This document shows, in pieces, positions 50,822 to 59,739 of a stretch of DNA of 64,000 nt; position 1 is the stretch's first letter; each line of letters opens with the position of its first letter. The stretch lies in assembly GCA_964640085.1 (NCBI GenBank), contig CAZXFA010000005.1, positions 57,487-121,486 on the forward strand. Direction: 5' to 3'. The DNA comes from CAZXFA01 sp964640085. GTDB lineage: Bacteria > Actinomycetota > UBA4738 > HRBIN12. The position numbers and the translations under genes were made by a program. Below the pieces are notes generated by a model that was given only the letters and a program-made list of their open reading frames with translations, ran no database searches and had not been told where the DNA came from.

Positions 50822-52264
50822 ATGCGGATCCTGATCTGGCACGGCTGGCTGCTCGAGGGCTCGGGCTCGAACATCGGGGCCGCCCGGCTCTCGGAGGTGC
50901 TCCGGGCCGCCGGCCACGAGGTGCTGCTCCTGTGCCAGGAGGGACACCCGGGGCGCTACGGCTGGATCGACGCGTCTGGCACCGTGGGCCCCGATGGGGT
51001 CTCCGAGCTCCGACCGAACCCGGCGGCCACGCCGAACGCCGGGAGCTGCGTCCTGCTCCGGCCCGAGATCGGAACCCTCCTGCCGGTGTTCGTGGTCGAC
51101 GAGTACGAGGGGTTCGATGTCAAGGCTTTCGTCGACCTCACCGACGACGAGCTCCAGCGATACCTGGAGCGGAACGTCGCGGCCGCGCGCGCCACCGCGG
51201 CGTGGCGCCGACCCGACGCCGTCCTGGCGGGCCACGCCGTGCCGGGTCCCGTGATCGCGCGGCGGGCGCTCGGAGCCGGGTCGTACGTCGGCCGGATCCA
51301 TGGCAGCGACCTCGAGTACGCGGTGCGCATCCAGCCTCGGTACCGGGACCTGGCCGCGGAGGGACTCGGCGCGGCGAGGGCGGTGATCGGTCCCTCGGCG
51401 GAGGCGATCGGCCGATGCGTGGAGCTGGTCCCCGAAGCCGCCGGTCGCACGCGCGTGATCCATCCGGGGGTCGCGGTCGACGCGTTCCGGCCCCGCCCCC
51501 GACGCGAGGCGCTGCTCGAGGCCGCCGAGCGGCTGGAGACCGATCCCGACACGGCCCGCGGGCGCCCCTCCTCCCACGACGCGCTCGTCACCCGCGCGCT
51601 CGAGGCCGGCCACCTCGACGAGCTCGATCGCCTGGCGGCGACCTACGACCAGGGCGTCCCGGATCCGGGAGCGGCGGGGCGCCTCCGACGGCTCGCCGAC
51701 GGTGCGCGCCCGCTGGTCGGGTACCTCGGCAAACTGATCCCGCAGAAGGGCGTCGACGTGCTGCTCGCGGCCGCGTCGCGGGCGCGATCGGACTTCGACC
51801 TGCTGATCGTGGGGTTCGGGACGCACCGCGAGCGGCTGGAGGCCTTCGCGCGGGAGGCGGGCCGGCGGGTCCGATTCACCGGGCGGCTCGACCATCGGTA
51901 CGCGCCCGAGGTCCTGGCAGCGATGGACGTGCTCGTCGTCCCCTCGGTCCTCGAGGAGGCCTTCGGCATGGTGGCGGCCGAAGGGGCGGCCGCCGGGGCG
52001 CTCCCGCTGGTCGCTCGCCATTCGGGGTTGGCCGAGGTCGGCGCGGAGCTCGAGGCAGAGATCGGCCGGCCCGGGCTGCTCTCCTTCGAGCCGGGCCCGG
52101 ATGCCGTGCGAGCGCTCGCGGCGGGGATCGACCGCCTCCTCGCCCTCCCGCCGGCTGAGCGGGACGAGATCGGGGGGCGGTTGAGCGCGTTCGTGGCCCG
52201 GGAGTGGACCTGGGAGCGGGACGCCGAGCACCTGCTCGAGGCGGCGACGGACGGGGCGGCGTAG
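50822..52264 (+). CDS. Glycosyltransferase family 4 (GT-B)
   Basis: A 480-residue cytosolic glycosyltransferase. The N-terminal domain opens MRILIWHGWLLEGSGSN with the acceptor-side loop. The C-terminal nucleotide-sugar domain has VGYLGKLIPQKGVDVLL, FTGRLDHRYAPEVLAAMDV and the donor motif EEAFGMVAAEGAAAG (E-x7-E). A ~60-residue helical insert (about 225-285) between the domains is not typical. Donor and acceptor are unknown. It lies 12 nt before a cyclopropane synthase gene. Confidence 0.92.
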   Translation: MRILIWHGWLLEGSGSNIGAARLSEVLRAAGHEVLLLCQEGHPGRYGWIDASGTVGPDGVSELRPNPAATPNAGSCVLLRPEIGTLLPVFVVDEYEGFDVKAFVDLTDDELQRYLERNVAAARATAAWRRPDAVLAGHAVPGPVIARRALGAGSYVGRIHGSDLEYAVRIQPRYRDLAAEGLGAARAVIGPSAEAIGRCVELVPEAAGRTRVIHPGVAVDAFRPRPRREALLEAAERLETDPDTARGRPSSHDALVTRALEAGHLDELDRLAATYDQGVPDPGAAGRLRRLADGARPLVGYLGKLIPQKGVDVLLAAASRARSDFDLLIVGFGTHRERLEAFAREAGRRVRFTGRLDHRYAPEVLAAMDVLVVPSVLEEAFGMVAAEGAAAGALPLVARHSGLAEVGAELEAEIGRPGLLSFEPGPDAVRALAAGIDRLLALPPAERDEIGGRLSAFVAREWTWERDAEHLLEAATDGAA

Positions 52265-52267
52265 GCT
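52262..52267 (+). promoter_or_regulatory. -10 hexamer TAGGCT for the CFA synthase gene
   Basis: TAGGCT stands 9 nt before the ATG at 52277; its TAG is the stop of the glycosyltransferase gene. Confidence 0.45.
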
Positions 52268-52276
52268 GGTCGAACC

Positions 52277-53530
52277 ATGACGGTCGCGCGAGCGATCGAA
52301 GCGGTGCTCGGACCCGACCTGCCGATCGGGGTCCGGGCATACGACGGGAGCCGGCTCGGACCGGAGGACCCTCCGGCCACGCTCCTGGTCCGCTCGCCCG
52401 CGGTGTTCCGGCGGATGCTCACCGCCCCGGGCGAGCTCGGGCTCGGCCGCGCCTACGTCGCCGGCGAGCTGGACGTCCAGGGGGACATCTTCGCGGCGCT
52501 CGGCTCGCTCCGGGACCGGGTCCCCGACGTGCGACGCCTCGACCCGCGGCGATGGACCGAGGCGGTCCGGCTGGCCGGCGCCGGCGGGCTGCGGCCGCCT
52601 CCGATCCCGCGCGAGGAGGCGCGGCTGCGCGGACGGCGCCACTCGAAGGCGCGCGACGCGGCGGCGATCGCCCACCACTACGACGTCTCGAACGCCTTCT
52701 ACCGCATCGTGCTCGGGCCCTCGATGACGTACTCGTGCGCCGTGTGGGAGCGTCCGGACGCCACGCTGGAGGAGGCACAGGCCGCCAAGTACGAGCTGGT
52801 GTGCCGCAAGCTGGGGCTCGAGCCGGGGATGCGGCTGCTCGATGTCGGCTGCGGCTGGGGTGGGATGACGATCCACGCCGCCGAGCATCACGGCGTCCAC
52901 GCGGTGGGGATCACCCTCTCGCGCCGCCAGGCGGAGTGGGCCGAGAAGGCGGTCGCCGACGTGGGCCTGGGCGACCGCGTCCGGATCCGGTACCAGGACT
53001 ACCGCGACGTCGACGACGGGCCGTTCGACGCGGTCAGCTCGATCGGGATGTTCGAGCACGTCGGCCTGTCGCAGCTACACGTCTACTTCGCTCGGCTCCG
53101 ACGGTTGCTGCGGCCGGGGGGACGCCTCCTGAACCACGGGATCTCCCGACCGCCCAACCGCGGCCGGACCCGGTTCCGGCGGAACAGCTTCATCGATCGG
53201 TACGTGTTCCCCGACGGCGAGCTGCACGAGGTCGGCACCGTGGTCTCCGCGATCCAGGAGCGCGGCCTCGAGGTGCGGCACGTCGAGGGCCTGCGCGAGC
53301 ACTACGCGCTCACGCTCCGGGCCTGGGTTCGGAACCTCGAGGAGCGGTGGGAGGACGGGGTGTCCGAGGTCGGTCCGGGCCGCGAGAGGGTCTGGCGGCT
53401 GTACATGGCGGCCTCGGCGCTGAACTTCGAGGCGGGGCGGACGCAGATCCACCAGGTGCTGGCGGCCAAGCCCGACCGCGGTCGCTCGGGGCTCCCGCTC
53501 CGTCCGGCGTTCGAGACCCCTCACACGTGA
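52277..53530 (+). CDS. Cyclopropane-fatty-acyl-phospholipid synthase family methyltransferase
   Basis: SAM-dependent lipid methyltransferase of 417 residues that adds a methylene to unsaturated acyl chains. The N-terminal domain (about 1-115) precedes AIAHHYDVSNAFYRIVLG and MTYSCAVWE. The SAM motif is LLDVGCGWGGM, followed by GITLSRRQAEWA, and SIGMFEHVG and FPDGELHEV complete the family set. It would modify membrane lipids under stress. Its stop overlaps the region before the aldo/keto reductase start. Confidence 0.94.
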   Translation: MTVARAIEAVLGPDLPIGVRAYDGSRLGPEDPPATLLVRSPAVFRRMLTAPGELGLGRAYVAGELDVQGDIFAALGSLRDRVPDVRRLDPRRWTEAVRLAGAGGLRPPPIPREEARLRGRRHSKARDAAAIAHHYDVSNAFYRIVLGPSMTYSCAVWERPDATLEEAQAAKYELVCRKLGLEPGMRLLDVGCGWGGMTIHAAEHHGVHAVGITLSRRQAEWAEKAVADVGLGDRVRIRYQDYRDVDDGPFDAVSSIGMFEHVGLSQLHVYFARLRRLLRPGGRLLNHGISRPPNRGRTRFRRNSFIDRYVFPDGELHEVGTVVSAIQERGLEVRHVEGLREHYALTLRAWVRNLEERWEDGVSEVGPGRERVWRLYMAASALNFEAGRTQIHQVLAAKPDRGRSGLPLRPAFETPHT

Positions 53531-53535
53531 GGTCG

Positions 53536-54483
53536 ATGGAGCGTCGACCCCTCGGATCCGGCGGCCCCGAGGTCGGGGCGGTCGGCCTCGGATGCATGCC
53601 GATGAGCTGGGCGTACGTCGGCGATTCACCCGACGATCCGGGCGAGGTGATCCACCGGGCGCTCGAGCTCGGGGTGACGCTGTTCGACACCGCCGACGTC
53701 TACGGGCCGTTCACGAACGAGGAGCTCTTGGGCCGCGCGCTGTCCGGCCGCCGCGCGGAGGCGGTGATCGCCACCAAGGTCGGGCTCCGCGTCGGCCCGA
53801 ACGGCGGCTACCCGCTGGTCCGCGACGCGCGTCCCGAACGCATCCTGCACGAGGTCGAGGGGTCGCTGCGGCGGCTCCGGGTCGAGGCGATCGACCTGTA
53901 CTACCTGCACCGAGTCGACCCGGCGGTGCCGTTCGAGGAGCAGTGGGGGGCGATGGCCTCGCTCGTGCAGGCGGGGAAGGTTCGAGCGATCGGGCTCTCC
54001 GAGGTCGGCGTGGAGGACCTCGAGCGCGCGAGCGCGATCCACCGGGTGGCCGCCGTCCAGTCCGAGCTGTCGCTGTGGACCCGCGAACCGCTCGCGGACG
54101 TCGTGCCATGGTGTCGGGAGCACGGGGCCGCGTTCGTGCCCTACTCGCCGCTCGGCCGCGGCTACCTCACGGGAGCGGTGGCCGAGGCGGCGTTCGACCC
54201 GATGGACTTCCGGGCGACGAACCCGCGTTTCACGCCGGAGGCGATCGCGGCGAACCGTGCGATCGTCCAACGGGTTCAGGCGGTCGCCGCGCGCCTCGGC
54301 GCCACGTCGGCGCAGGTCGCGATCGCCTGGACCCTCGCGCAGGGCGAGCACCTGATCCCGATCCCGGGGACCAAACGACTGCGGTACATCGAGGAGAACG
54401 TGGCGGCCGCGGAGGTCCCGCTCGGCCGGGAGGACCTCGCAGAGCTCGACACGCTCCCCGCCTCGGTCGCTCCCCGTTACTGA
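53536..54483 (+). CDS. Aldo/keto reductase (copy 1)
   Basis: NADPH-dependent (alpha/beta)8-barrel reductase of 315 residues. Catalytic residues lie in FDTADVYGPF (Asp, Tyr), VIATKVG (Lys) and YYLHRVD (His). The cofactor end is IPIPGTKRLRYIEENV. A GTG at 53527 with GTGA overlap is the alternative start. A close paralogue sits at 56045-56983; the two share long stretches of identical DNA. Confidence 0.93.
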   Translation: MERRPLGSGGPEVGAVGLGCMPMSWAYVGDSPDDPGEVIHRALELGVTLFDTADVYGPFTNEELLGRALSGRRAEAVIATKVGLRVGPNGGYPLVRDARPERILHEVEGSLRRLRVEAIDLYYLHRVDPAVPFEEQWGAMASLVQAGKVRAIGLSEVGVEDLERASAIHRVAAVQSELSLWTREPLADVVPWCREHGAAFVPYSPLGRGYLTGAVAEAAFDPMDFRATNPRFTPEAIAANRAIVQRVQAVAARLGATSAQVAIAWTLAQGEHLIPIPGTKRLRYIEENVAAAEVPLGREDLAELDTLPASVAPRY

Positions 54484-54526
54484 GGCACGAGCGAGCCAAC
54501 CCGGTCGCGGAGCTCCCTCGGCGCGG

Positions 54527-54532
54527 GATGAT
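54527..54532 (+). promoter_or_regulatory. -10 hexamer GATGAT for the CDF-like gene
   Basis: GATGAT stands 8 nt before the ATG at 54541. Confidence 0.4.
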
Positions 54533-54540
54533 GGTGCCCG

Positions 54541-55161
54541 ATGGCCTCCGCGGTTCCCACCCGGGCGCGGCTCCAGCGCACCGCGCTGCGGCTCGAATAC
54601 GCGACGATCGCCTGGAACCTGGGCGAGGCGTTCCTCACGATCGGGCTCGGCATCGCGGCCGGGTCGCTCGCCCTGATCGGGTTCGGCACCGACTCGGTGA
54701 TCGAGATGTTCGCCTCGGCCGTCGTGGTCTGGCACCTGCGGCCCGGGCACGATGTCGACCGACCGGAGCGCACGCGCCGCGCCCTGCGGCTGGTGGCGCT
54801 GGCGTTCCTGGGGCTCGCGGTCGTGCTGGCGGCGGCCGCGGTCCGCGATCTGGTCACCGAGCGGCGCGCCGACGCGTCGCCGTTCGGGATCGCCTACCTC
54901 GCGGTCACGGCGGTCGTGATGTTCGCGCTCGCGTTCGCGAAGCGGCGCGTCGCGGGCCGGTTGGGCTCGGCGCCGCTGCGCTCGGAGGCCGCGATGACGT
55001 TCCTGGATGGCGTGCTGTCGGTCCTCACCCTCACAGGCCTCGCGCTGAACGCCGCGATCGGGTGGTGGTGGGCGGACCCGAGCGCGGCGCTCCTCGTCGC
55101 GATCGCTGCCGCGAACGAGGCCCGCGAGAACCGGCAGGAGGCGGAGGAGCTCGCCGGGTGA
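54541..55161 (+). CDS. Cation-diffusion-facilitator-like membrane protein
   Basis: A 206-residue protein with five or six hydrophobic helices. It has GSLALIGFGTDSVIEMFAS, where the Asp matches the metal site in helix II of CDF transporters, and a later ALRSEA/LDGVLS region with another acidic residue in place of the helix V site. The cytosolic C-terminal domain of full CDF proteins is missing, so it is a short form. The transported metal is unknown. It overlaps the next gene by GTGA. Confidence 0.8.
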   Translation: MASAVPTRARLQRTALRLEYATIAWNLGEAFLTIGLGIAAGSLALIGFGTDSVIEMFASAVVVWHLRPGHDVDRPERTRRALRLVALAFLGLAVVLAAAAVRDLVTERRADASPFGIAYLAVTAVVMFALAFAKRRVAGRLGSAPLRSEAAMTFLDGVLSVLTLTGLALNAAIGWWWADPSAALLVAIAAANEARENRQEAEELAG

Positions 55162-55910
55162 ACGGACCGGTTCCCCTGTGGCTCGACCACGTGTCCGTGC
55201 AGGTGCCGGAGCTGCCGTCGGCGATCGAACACCTCGATCGCCGTCTGGGGCTCCGCGCGACGCCCAGTCCCTCGGCGCCGGAGCGACACTCCCGCCTCCA
55301 TCTGCATCGGAGCTACGTGGAGATCGCCGCCCGCCCCGGCGGCGCCGGGTGGAGCGCGACGCTGTTCTTCCTGCGGTTCGAGGATCCGGTGCGGCTGCGG
55401 GCGCACCTGGAGACGGTCGGGCTCGCGTCCGATCTCGGGAGCTACGAGGGCGTCGACGGGATCTGGGACGACGTCGGGATCCAGGCGGGGCCCGTGCCGA
55501 TGCCGGTCCTCGTGCGTCGGACGTCGCCGGCCGAGATCGCCAGGGATTGGCCACCCGCGCTGGGCGAACCGCACCGGTGCGGCGCGAGGACCCTCGCCGA
55601 GGTCCACGTCGGTGTGCCGTCGCTCGCGGAGGCGCTCGAGCCCTACGGTCGCCTCCTCGGGACCGAGGCGCCGGCGCCGATCGTCGACCCACGCTCCGGG
55701 CGGCCGCGTGCGACGTTCGACCTCGCGGGGGGTCGCGTCGCGCTCCTCGACGGCGGGGTCGGTGAGGTCGAGCGCATCGTGCTCGGGGCTCCGACGCTCC
55801 GGGCTCCGCTGAAGGGGCGGCTGATCAGGCAGGAGGGCGATCCGGTCGCCTGGCTGGATCCGAGCGAGACGTACGGGCTAGAGGTCGGCCTCGTCGGCAC
55901 CCAGGGCTGA
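55158..55910 (+). CDS. Glyoxalase/VOC-fold protein
   Basis: A 250-residue protein built of two VOC-type halves. The first half has WLDHVSVQVPELPSAIEHL and RLHLHRSYVEIA; the second has LAEVHVGVPSLAEALEPYGR and RATFDLAGGRVALL. The arrangement fits the glyoxalase-like domain 3 family. Reaction unknown. The GTG forms GTGA with the CDF-like stop, so both are coupled. Confidence 0.82.
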   Translation: MNGPVPLWLDHVSVQVPELPSAIEHLDRRLGLRATPSPSAPERHSRLHLHRSYVEIAARPGGAGWSATLFFLRFEDPVRLRAHLETVGLASDLGSYEGVDGIWDDVGIQAGPVPMPVLVRRTSPAEIARDWPPALGEPHRCGARTLAEVHVGVPSLAEALEPYGRLLGTEAPAPIVDPRSGRPRATFDLAGGRVALLDGGVGEVERIVLGAPTLRAPLKGRLIRQEGDPVAWLDPSETYGLEVGLVGTQG

Positions 55911-55916
55911 CGGCGA

Positions 55917-55944
55917 CCGGTCCCAGGTCCGTCGAGGGGACCGG
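55917..55944 (+). terminator. 8-bp stem hairpin after the VOC gene
   Basis: CCGGTCCC, a 12-nt loop, and GGGACCGG, 7 nt after the stop codon. No T-run follows, but position suits a terminator. The rest of this 134-nt gap is plain G+C-rich sequence. Confidence 0.45.
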
Positions 55945-56031
55945 CCGATCGCAGCGCTATCGCGCGCCCCGACCGCCCGGCGGGAGCGCCCAGGCCGCGA
56001 CCCGGCCGCCGCCGGGCCGCAGGGCGCCCCC

Positions 56032-56037
56032 TAAGAT
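56032..56037 (+). promoter_or_regulatory. -10 hexamer TAAGAT for aldo/keto reductase copy 2
   Basis: TAAGAT stands 7 nt before the ATG at 56045; the ATG at 56036 overlaps it and is unlikely to be used. Confidence 0.55.
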
Positions 56038-56044
56038 GGTCTCC

Positions 56045-56983
56045 ATGGAGCAGCGCAGGCTCGGCGCCGGCGGGCCCGAGGTGGGCGCGATCGGGCTCGG
56101 ATGCATGCCGATGAGCGGGGCCTACGCCGACGTCTCGCCCGACGAGCCGGTCCGGGTGATCCACCGGGCGCTCGAGCTCGGGGTGACGCTGTTCGACACC
56201 GCCGACGTGTACGGACCGTTCACGAACGAGGAGCTGGTGGGCCGCGCGCTCGAGGGTCGGGAGGCCTTCATCGCCACCAAGGTCGGCAATCGCGTCGAGC
56301 CGAACGGCCACCGGTTCGTCCGCGACGGGCGCCCCGAACGGATCATGCGCGAGGTCGACGGGTCGCTGCGGCGGCTCCGGGTCGAGGCGATCGACCTGTA
56401 CTACCTGCACCGAGTCGACCCAGCGGTCCCGTTCGAGGAGCAGTGGGGTGCGATGGCCTCGCTCGTGCACGCGGGCAAGGTTCGCCGGATCGGGCTCTCG
56501 GAGGTCGGCGTCGAAGAGCTCGAGCTCGCGAGCGCGATCCATCCGGTCGCCGCGGTCCAGTCCGAGCTGTCGTTGTGGACCCGCGAGCCGCTCGAGGGCG
56601 TCGTGCCCTGGTGCCGCGTGCACGGCGCGGCGTTCGTTCCGTTCGCCCCGCTCGGCCGCGGGTACCTGACGGGGACGCTCACCAGGACCGCGTTCCCACC
56701 GTCAGATCATCGAGCCACGAAACCCAGGTTCACGACCGAGGCGATCCAGGCCAACCGTCCGATCGTCGAGATCATCCGTAGCGTGGCCGGGCGCCACGGC
56801 GCGACGCCGGCGCAGGTGGCGATCGCGTGGGTGCTCGGACAGGGCGAGCACGTGATCCCCATCCCGGGGACCCGGCGCCTGCGCCACCTCCAGGAGAACG
56901 TCGCGGCCGTTCCGTTCGAGCTCACGCCGGAGGATCGCGCCGAGCTCGACACGGTGCCCGAGCCGTTCGGCGCCCGGTATTAG
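56045..56983 (+). CDS. Aldo/keto reductase (copy 2)
   Basis: Paralogue of the gene at 53536, 312 residues, with the same catalytic set: FDTADVYGPF, FIATKVG, YYLHRVD and IPIPGTRRLRHLQENV. Two DNA blocks of 54 and 62 bases are identical to copy 1 including silent positions, while other parts differ freely. Only copy 2 has a clear leaderless -10. Its stop overlaps the convergent rhodanese gene by 3 nt. Confidence 0.93.
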   Translation: MEQRRLGAGGPEVGAIGLGCMPMSGAYADVSPDEPVRVIHRALELGVTLFDTADVYGPFTNEELVGRALEGREAFIATKVGNRVEPNGHRFVRDGRPERIMREVDGSLRRLRVEAIDLYYLHRVDPAVPFEEQWGAMASLVHAGKVRRIGLSEVGVEELELASAIHPVAAVQSELSLWTREPLEGVVPWCRVHGAAFVPFAPLGRGYLTGTLTRTAFPPSDHRATKPRFTTEAIQANRPIVEIIRSVAGRHGATPAQVAIAWVLGQGEHVIPIPGTRRLRHLQENVAAVPFELTPEDRAELDTVPEPFGARY

Positions 56984-57390
56984 GCCTCGAACGGGAGGCC
57001 GGCCTCGTTCCAGGCGACGAACCCGCTGTCGAGCTCGTAGAAGCCGGTCCGGCCGGCGGCCACGAGATCCTGGGCGGCCTGCGTCGACATGTTGCCGCTC
57101 CGGCAGTACAGGACCAGGGTCTGCTCCGCGGGCAGCTCGTCCATGCGGTCCACGAGCTCCGTGTAGGGGATGTGCACATCGGTCCCCGGGATCTCGCCTT
57201 CGTAGGGGACGTGGACGTTCACCAGGAACACGTCCTCCCCCGCCATCAGGTCGCTCAGCTCTCGAGGCGAGAGCCGGGTCCAGCCCTCAGCGTCGCCGTC
57301 CGCCCCGGCGACGGTGTCGGACCCGTTCGAGCACGCCGCGAACGCGAGGATCGCGACCAGCGCGAACAGCAGGATCGAGGATCTGCGCAC
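56980..57390 (-). CDS. Rhodanese-like lipoprotein
   Basis: Exported sulfurtransferase-like protein of 136 residues. The signal peptide ends AFAAC (C20), so it is predicted to be a lipoprotein. The rhodanese loop is LYCRSGNMS, with the catalytic Cys present. The start is a GTG with GGGAG some 11 nt upstream. It would work on the outer face of the membrane, perhaps moving sulfane sulfur. No obvious partner is nearby. Confidence 0.88.
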   Translation of the reverse strand: MRRSSILLFALVAILAFAACSNGSDTVAGADGDAEGWTRLSPRELSDLMAGEDVFLVNVHVPYEGEIPGTDVHIPYTELVDRMDELPAEQTLVLYCRSGNMSTQAAQDLVAAGRTGFYELDSGFVAWNEAGLPFEA

Positions 57391-57440
57391 CTGACCATGC
57401 TCCCACAGGTGGGGCGGAATGGTTCGGGCCGCCCGGGCGT

Positions 57441-57446
57441 TACCCT
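57441..57446 (+). promoter_or_regulatory. -10 hexamer TACCCT for the pirin gene
   Basis: TACCCT stands 6 nt before the ATG at 57453. Confidence 0.45.
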
Positions 57447-57452
57447 TCGACG

Positions 57453-58448
57453 ATGCCGGCGATCACCGTCGAGGACCTGACGAAGCTCGAGCGCGTGCCT
57501 CCCGTCCCCCAGACGGCGCGGCACAGGCGCATCCGCAGCGTGACCGTCGCCCCGAGCGGCCTGGAGGGCGAGGGGTTCCCGGTCCGCCGGGCGTTCGCCG
57601 GGGTGGACCTCGCCGATCTGGACCCGTTCGTCCACCTGGATCAGATGGGCGAGGTCGAGTACGCGCCGGGCGAGCCGAAGGGCACCCCGTGGCATCCCCA
57701 CCGCGGGTTCGAGACCGTCACGTACATGATCGACGGGATCTTCGAGCACCAGGACTCGAACGGCGGGGGCGGCGTGATCACGAATGGCGACACGCAATGG
57801 ATGACCGCCGGCGCCGGGATCCTGCACATCGAGAAGCCACCCGAGCACCTCGTGATAAGCGGCGGGCTGTTCCACGGGACGCAGCTGTGGGTGAACCTCC
57901 CGAAGGCGCAGAAGTGGGCCCCGCCCAGGTACCAGGACCTGCGCGCGACCGAGGTCGCCCTGCTGTCCACCCCGGACGCGGGCGCCCTGGTCCGCGTGAT
58001 CGCGGGCGAGCTGGCCGGGCACGCGGGCCCGGGCGTGACCTACACGCCGATGACCTACCTCCACGCGAGCGTGGCGCCCGGCGCTCGGCTCGAGATCCCT
58101 TGGCGCGAGGACTTCAACGCCCTCGCCTACGTGCTCGCGGGCGCGGGCTCGGCCGGCGTGGAGAAGTTCCCGATGGACACCGGCCGGCTCGCGGTGTTCG
58201 GCGCGGGTGATGCGGTCCGGATCGAGGCCGCGAAGGTCCAGGGATCGCGCTCGCCGGCGCTCGAGGTGCTCCTGCTCGGCGGCCGGCCGATCCGCGAGCC
58301 CGTGGCCTGGTACGGGCCGTTCGTGATGAACACGAGGGCCGAGCTGCTGCAGGCCTTCGAGGACTACCAGGCGGGGCGGCTCGGCCAGATCCCGGCCGCC
58401 CACCACACGCCGGACCGCATCGTCGAGTCCGGCCAGCCCGACGACTAG
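57453..58448 (+). CDS. Pirin-family protein
   Basis: Bicupin of 331 residues. The N-terminal cupin has the metal motif HPHRGFETVTYMIDG and later GAGILHIEKP; the C-terminal cupin is WREDFNALAYVLAG. Bacterial pirins are iron-binding, and some have quercetin 2,3-dioxygenase activity or regulate enzymes. Which applies here is unknown. It converges on the LLM gene with a 4-nt overlap. Confidence 0.93.
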   Translation: MPAITVEDLTKLERVPPVPQTARHRRIRSVTVAPSGLEGEGFPVRRAFAGVDLADLDPFVHLDQMGEVEYAPGEPKGTPWHPHRGFETVTYMIDGIFEHQDSNGGGGVITNGDTQWMTAGAGILHIEKPPEHLVISGGLFHGTQLWVNLPKAQKWAPPRYQDLRATEVALLSTPDAGALVRVIAGELAGHAGPGVTYTPMTYLHASVAPGARLEIPWREDFNALAYVLAGAGSAGVEKFPMDTGRLAVFGAGDAVRIEAAKVQGSRSPALEVLLLGGRPIREPVAWYGPFVMNTRAELLQAFEDYQAGRLGQIPAAHHTPDRIVESGQPDD

Positions 58449-59305
58449 CCCCCGAACACGATTTCGGCGAGCCGGTCGACCTCGTCCGCGTCGGGGACCG
58501 AGGGGCTGAACACGAGCTCGTCCACCCCCATCGCCCGATACGCCTCGACCCGTCGGCCGATCTCGTCCGCCGAGCGCGCCGCCCCGCTCGCGATCATCTC
58601 GGCGCGCTCGCCGGCGAACGCGTAGTACGCGCGGAGCTGGCGGAACGACTCGTCCTCGTCACCGAGGCCGAAGTACGACAGGCACACCACCCGCGGCGTC
58701 CCGTCACCTCCCGCCGCGGCGTAGGCCTCCCGGAAGGCGGCGACCATCCCCGACGCGGCCTCCGCCGGCGCTCCGCCGATCGTGAACCCCCCGTCCCAGC
58801 GCGCGGCCCGGCGCCCCGCCCGGACCGGGTCGCCCCCGAACAGGATCGGGATCCGTCCTCGCGCGGTGGGCGGACCGAACCCGCCCTCGACCCCGAGCGC
58901 GGGGCGGCCGGCCCAGCTCTCGTGGAGGATCTCGAGATGCTGGTCCAGGCGCCGCCCCCGCTCGGCGAAGTCGAGCTCCATGACCGCGTAGTCGTCCGGG
59001 CGCGAGCCGACCCCGATCCCGAGGGTGAACCGCCCGCCCGACAGCGCGTCCAGGCTCGCAGTGAGCTTCGCCAGCCGGACCGGATCGTAGGTGGGCACGA
59101 GCGCGATGTCGGTGAGGAGGTCGATCCGTTCGGTGACGGCGGCGGCGGCGGTCATGGCGACCAGCTCCTCGTAGCTCGGCCACGCGACGCGCCCGATCGT
59201 GGCCAGCGACGAGTATCCGCGCGCCTCCGCCCGCTTGGCCCAGTCGAGCAGCGAGCCGGGCGTCATGCCGAGCAACGTGTTCCCGATGCCGATCCCGATG
59301 TCCAC
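58445..59305 (-). CDS. LLM-class (F420-dependent) oxidoreductase
   Basis: Luciferase-like barrel of 286 residues starting VDIGIGIGNTLLGMTPG. It has SYEELVAMTAAAAVTERI, LSGGRFTLGIGVGSRPDD and RIPILFGGDP in order. The GTG at 59303-59305 has a good GAGGGGAGGGA site; a reading that starts 297 nt further up crosses the first aminotransferase fragment and is rejected. Probably F420-linked, substrate unknown. Confidence 0.9.
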   Translation of the reverse strand: MDIGIGIGNTLLGMTPGSLLDWAKRAEARGYSSLATIGRVAWPSYEELVAMTAAAAVTERIDLLTDIALVPTYDPVRLAKLTASLDALSGGRFTLGIGVGSRPDDYAVMELDFAERGRRLDQHLEILHESWAGRPALGVEGGFGPPTARGRIPILFGGDPVRAGRRAARWDGGFTIGGAPAEAASGMVAAFREAYAAAGGDGTPRVVCLSYFGLGDEDESFRQLRAYYAFAGERAEMIASGAARSADEIGRRVEAYRAMGVDELVFSPSVPDADEVDRLAEIVFGG

Positions 59306-59428
59306 GGTCCCTCCCCTCGATGCTCCCCTTCGCCCGCCCCGCCGAAACGAACCGGTCCCCCGCTCGCGTCCGGGCGGACCCATCGAGCGTACCGGGGAAC
59401 GCTGATCGGCCGGATCCCGCTCGGCCGC

Positions 59429-59434
59429 TAGCAT
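59429..59434 (+). promoter_or_regulatory. -10 hexamer TAGCAT for the truncated aminotransferase copy
   Basis: TAGCAT stands 7 nt before the ATG at 59442, showing that this fragment was once a normal gene start. Confidence 0.5.
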
Positions 59435-59441
59435 CTGCGCC

Positions 59442-59564
59442 ATGTCCGAGCTCCGCCCCGCCGCCCGCACCTCCTCGTTCACCGAGTCGGTGATCCGCGA
59501 GATGACGCGCTTGGCCATGGAGCACGACGCGGTCAACCTCGCGCAGGGGTTCCCGGACTTCCCG
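59442..59564 (+). pseudogene. Truncated aminotransferase 5' end (N-terminal 41 codons)
   Basis: Codes for the first 41 residues of the aminotransferase found complete at 61080. From SFTESVIREMTRLAMEHD to GFPDFP the two proteins are identical. After 59564 the similarity stops at once and an unrelated tail of 27 codons runs to a TGA at 59646-59648. The fragment keeps its own -10 element. It looks like the original gene start left behind when a 1.6 kb segment entered. Confidence 0.85.
59514..59564. repeat. 51-bp direct repeat, left copy
   Basis: Perfectly identical to 61155-61205, within the aminotransferase coding sequence. Just upstream (36 nt) the two copies differ at 7 positions, all silent. 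The sharp change in identity marks a recombination junction, possibly an attachment-site-like core. Confidence 0.85.
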
Positions 59565-59739
59565 TCTGCGGGCTCCACGTCCTGCCAGGCGGGAGCTTCC
59601 ACGCCCTATCGCATCGCGCCGGAAGTGCCAATACGGAGGACACCGTGAGCGTCTTTGCTAGTGTCGGATTGGTCACGCAGGAGGTCGACGACCGGGGAGC
59701 CCGCGTCCCCGGATCGCCGCGGGAGGAGGAGGTGGGGAC

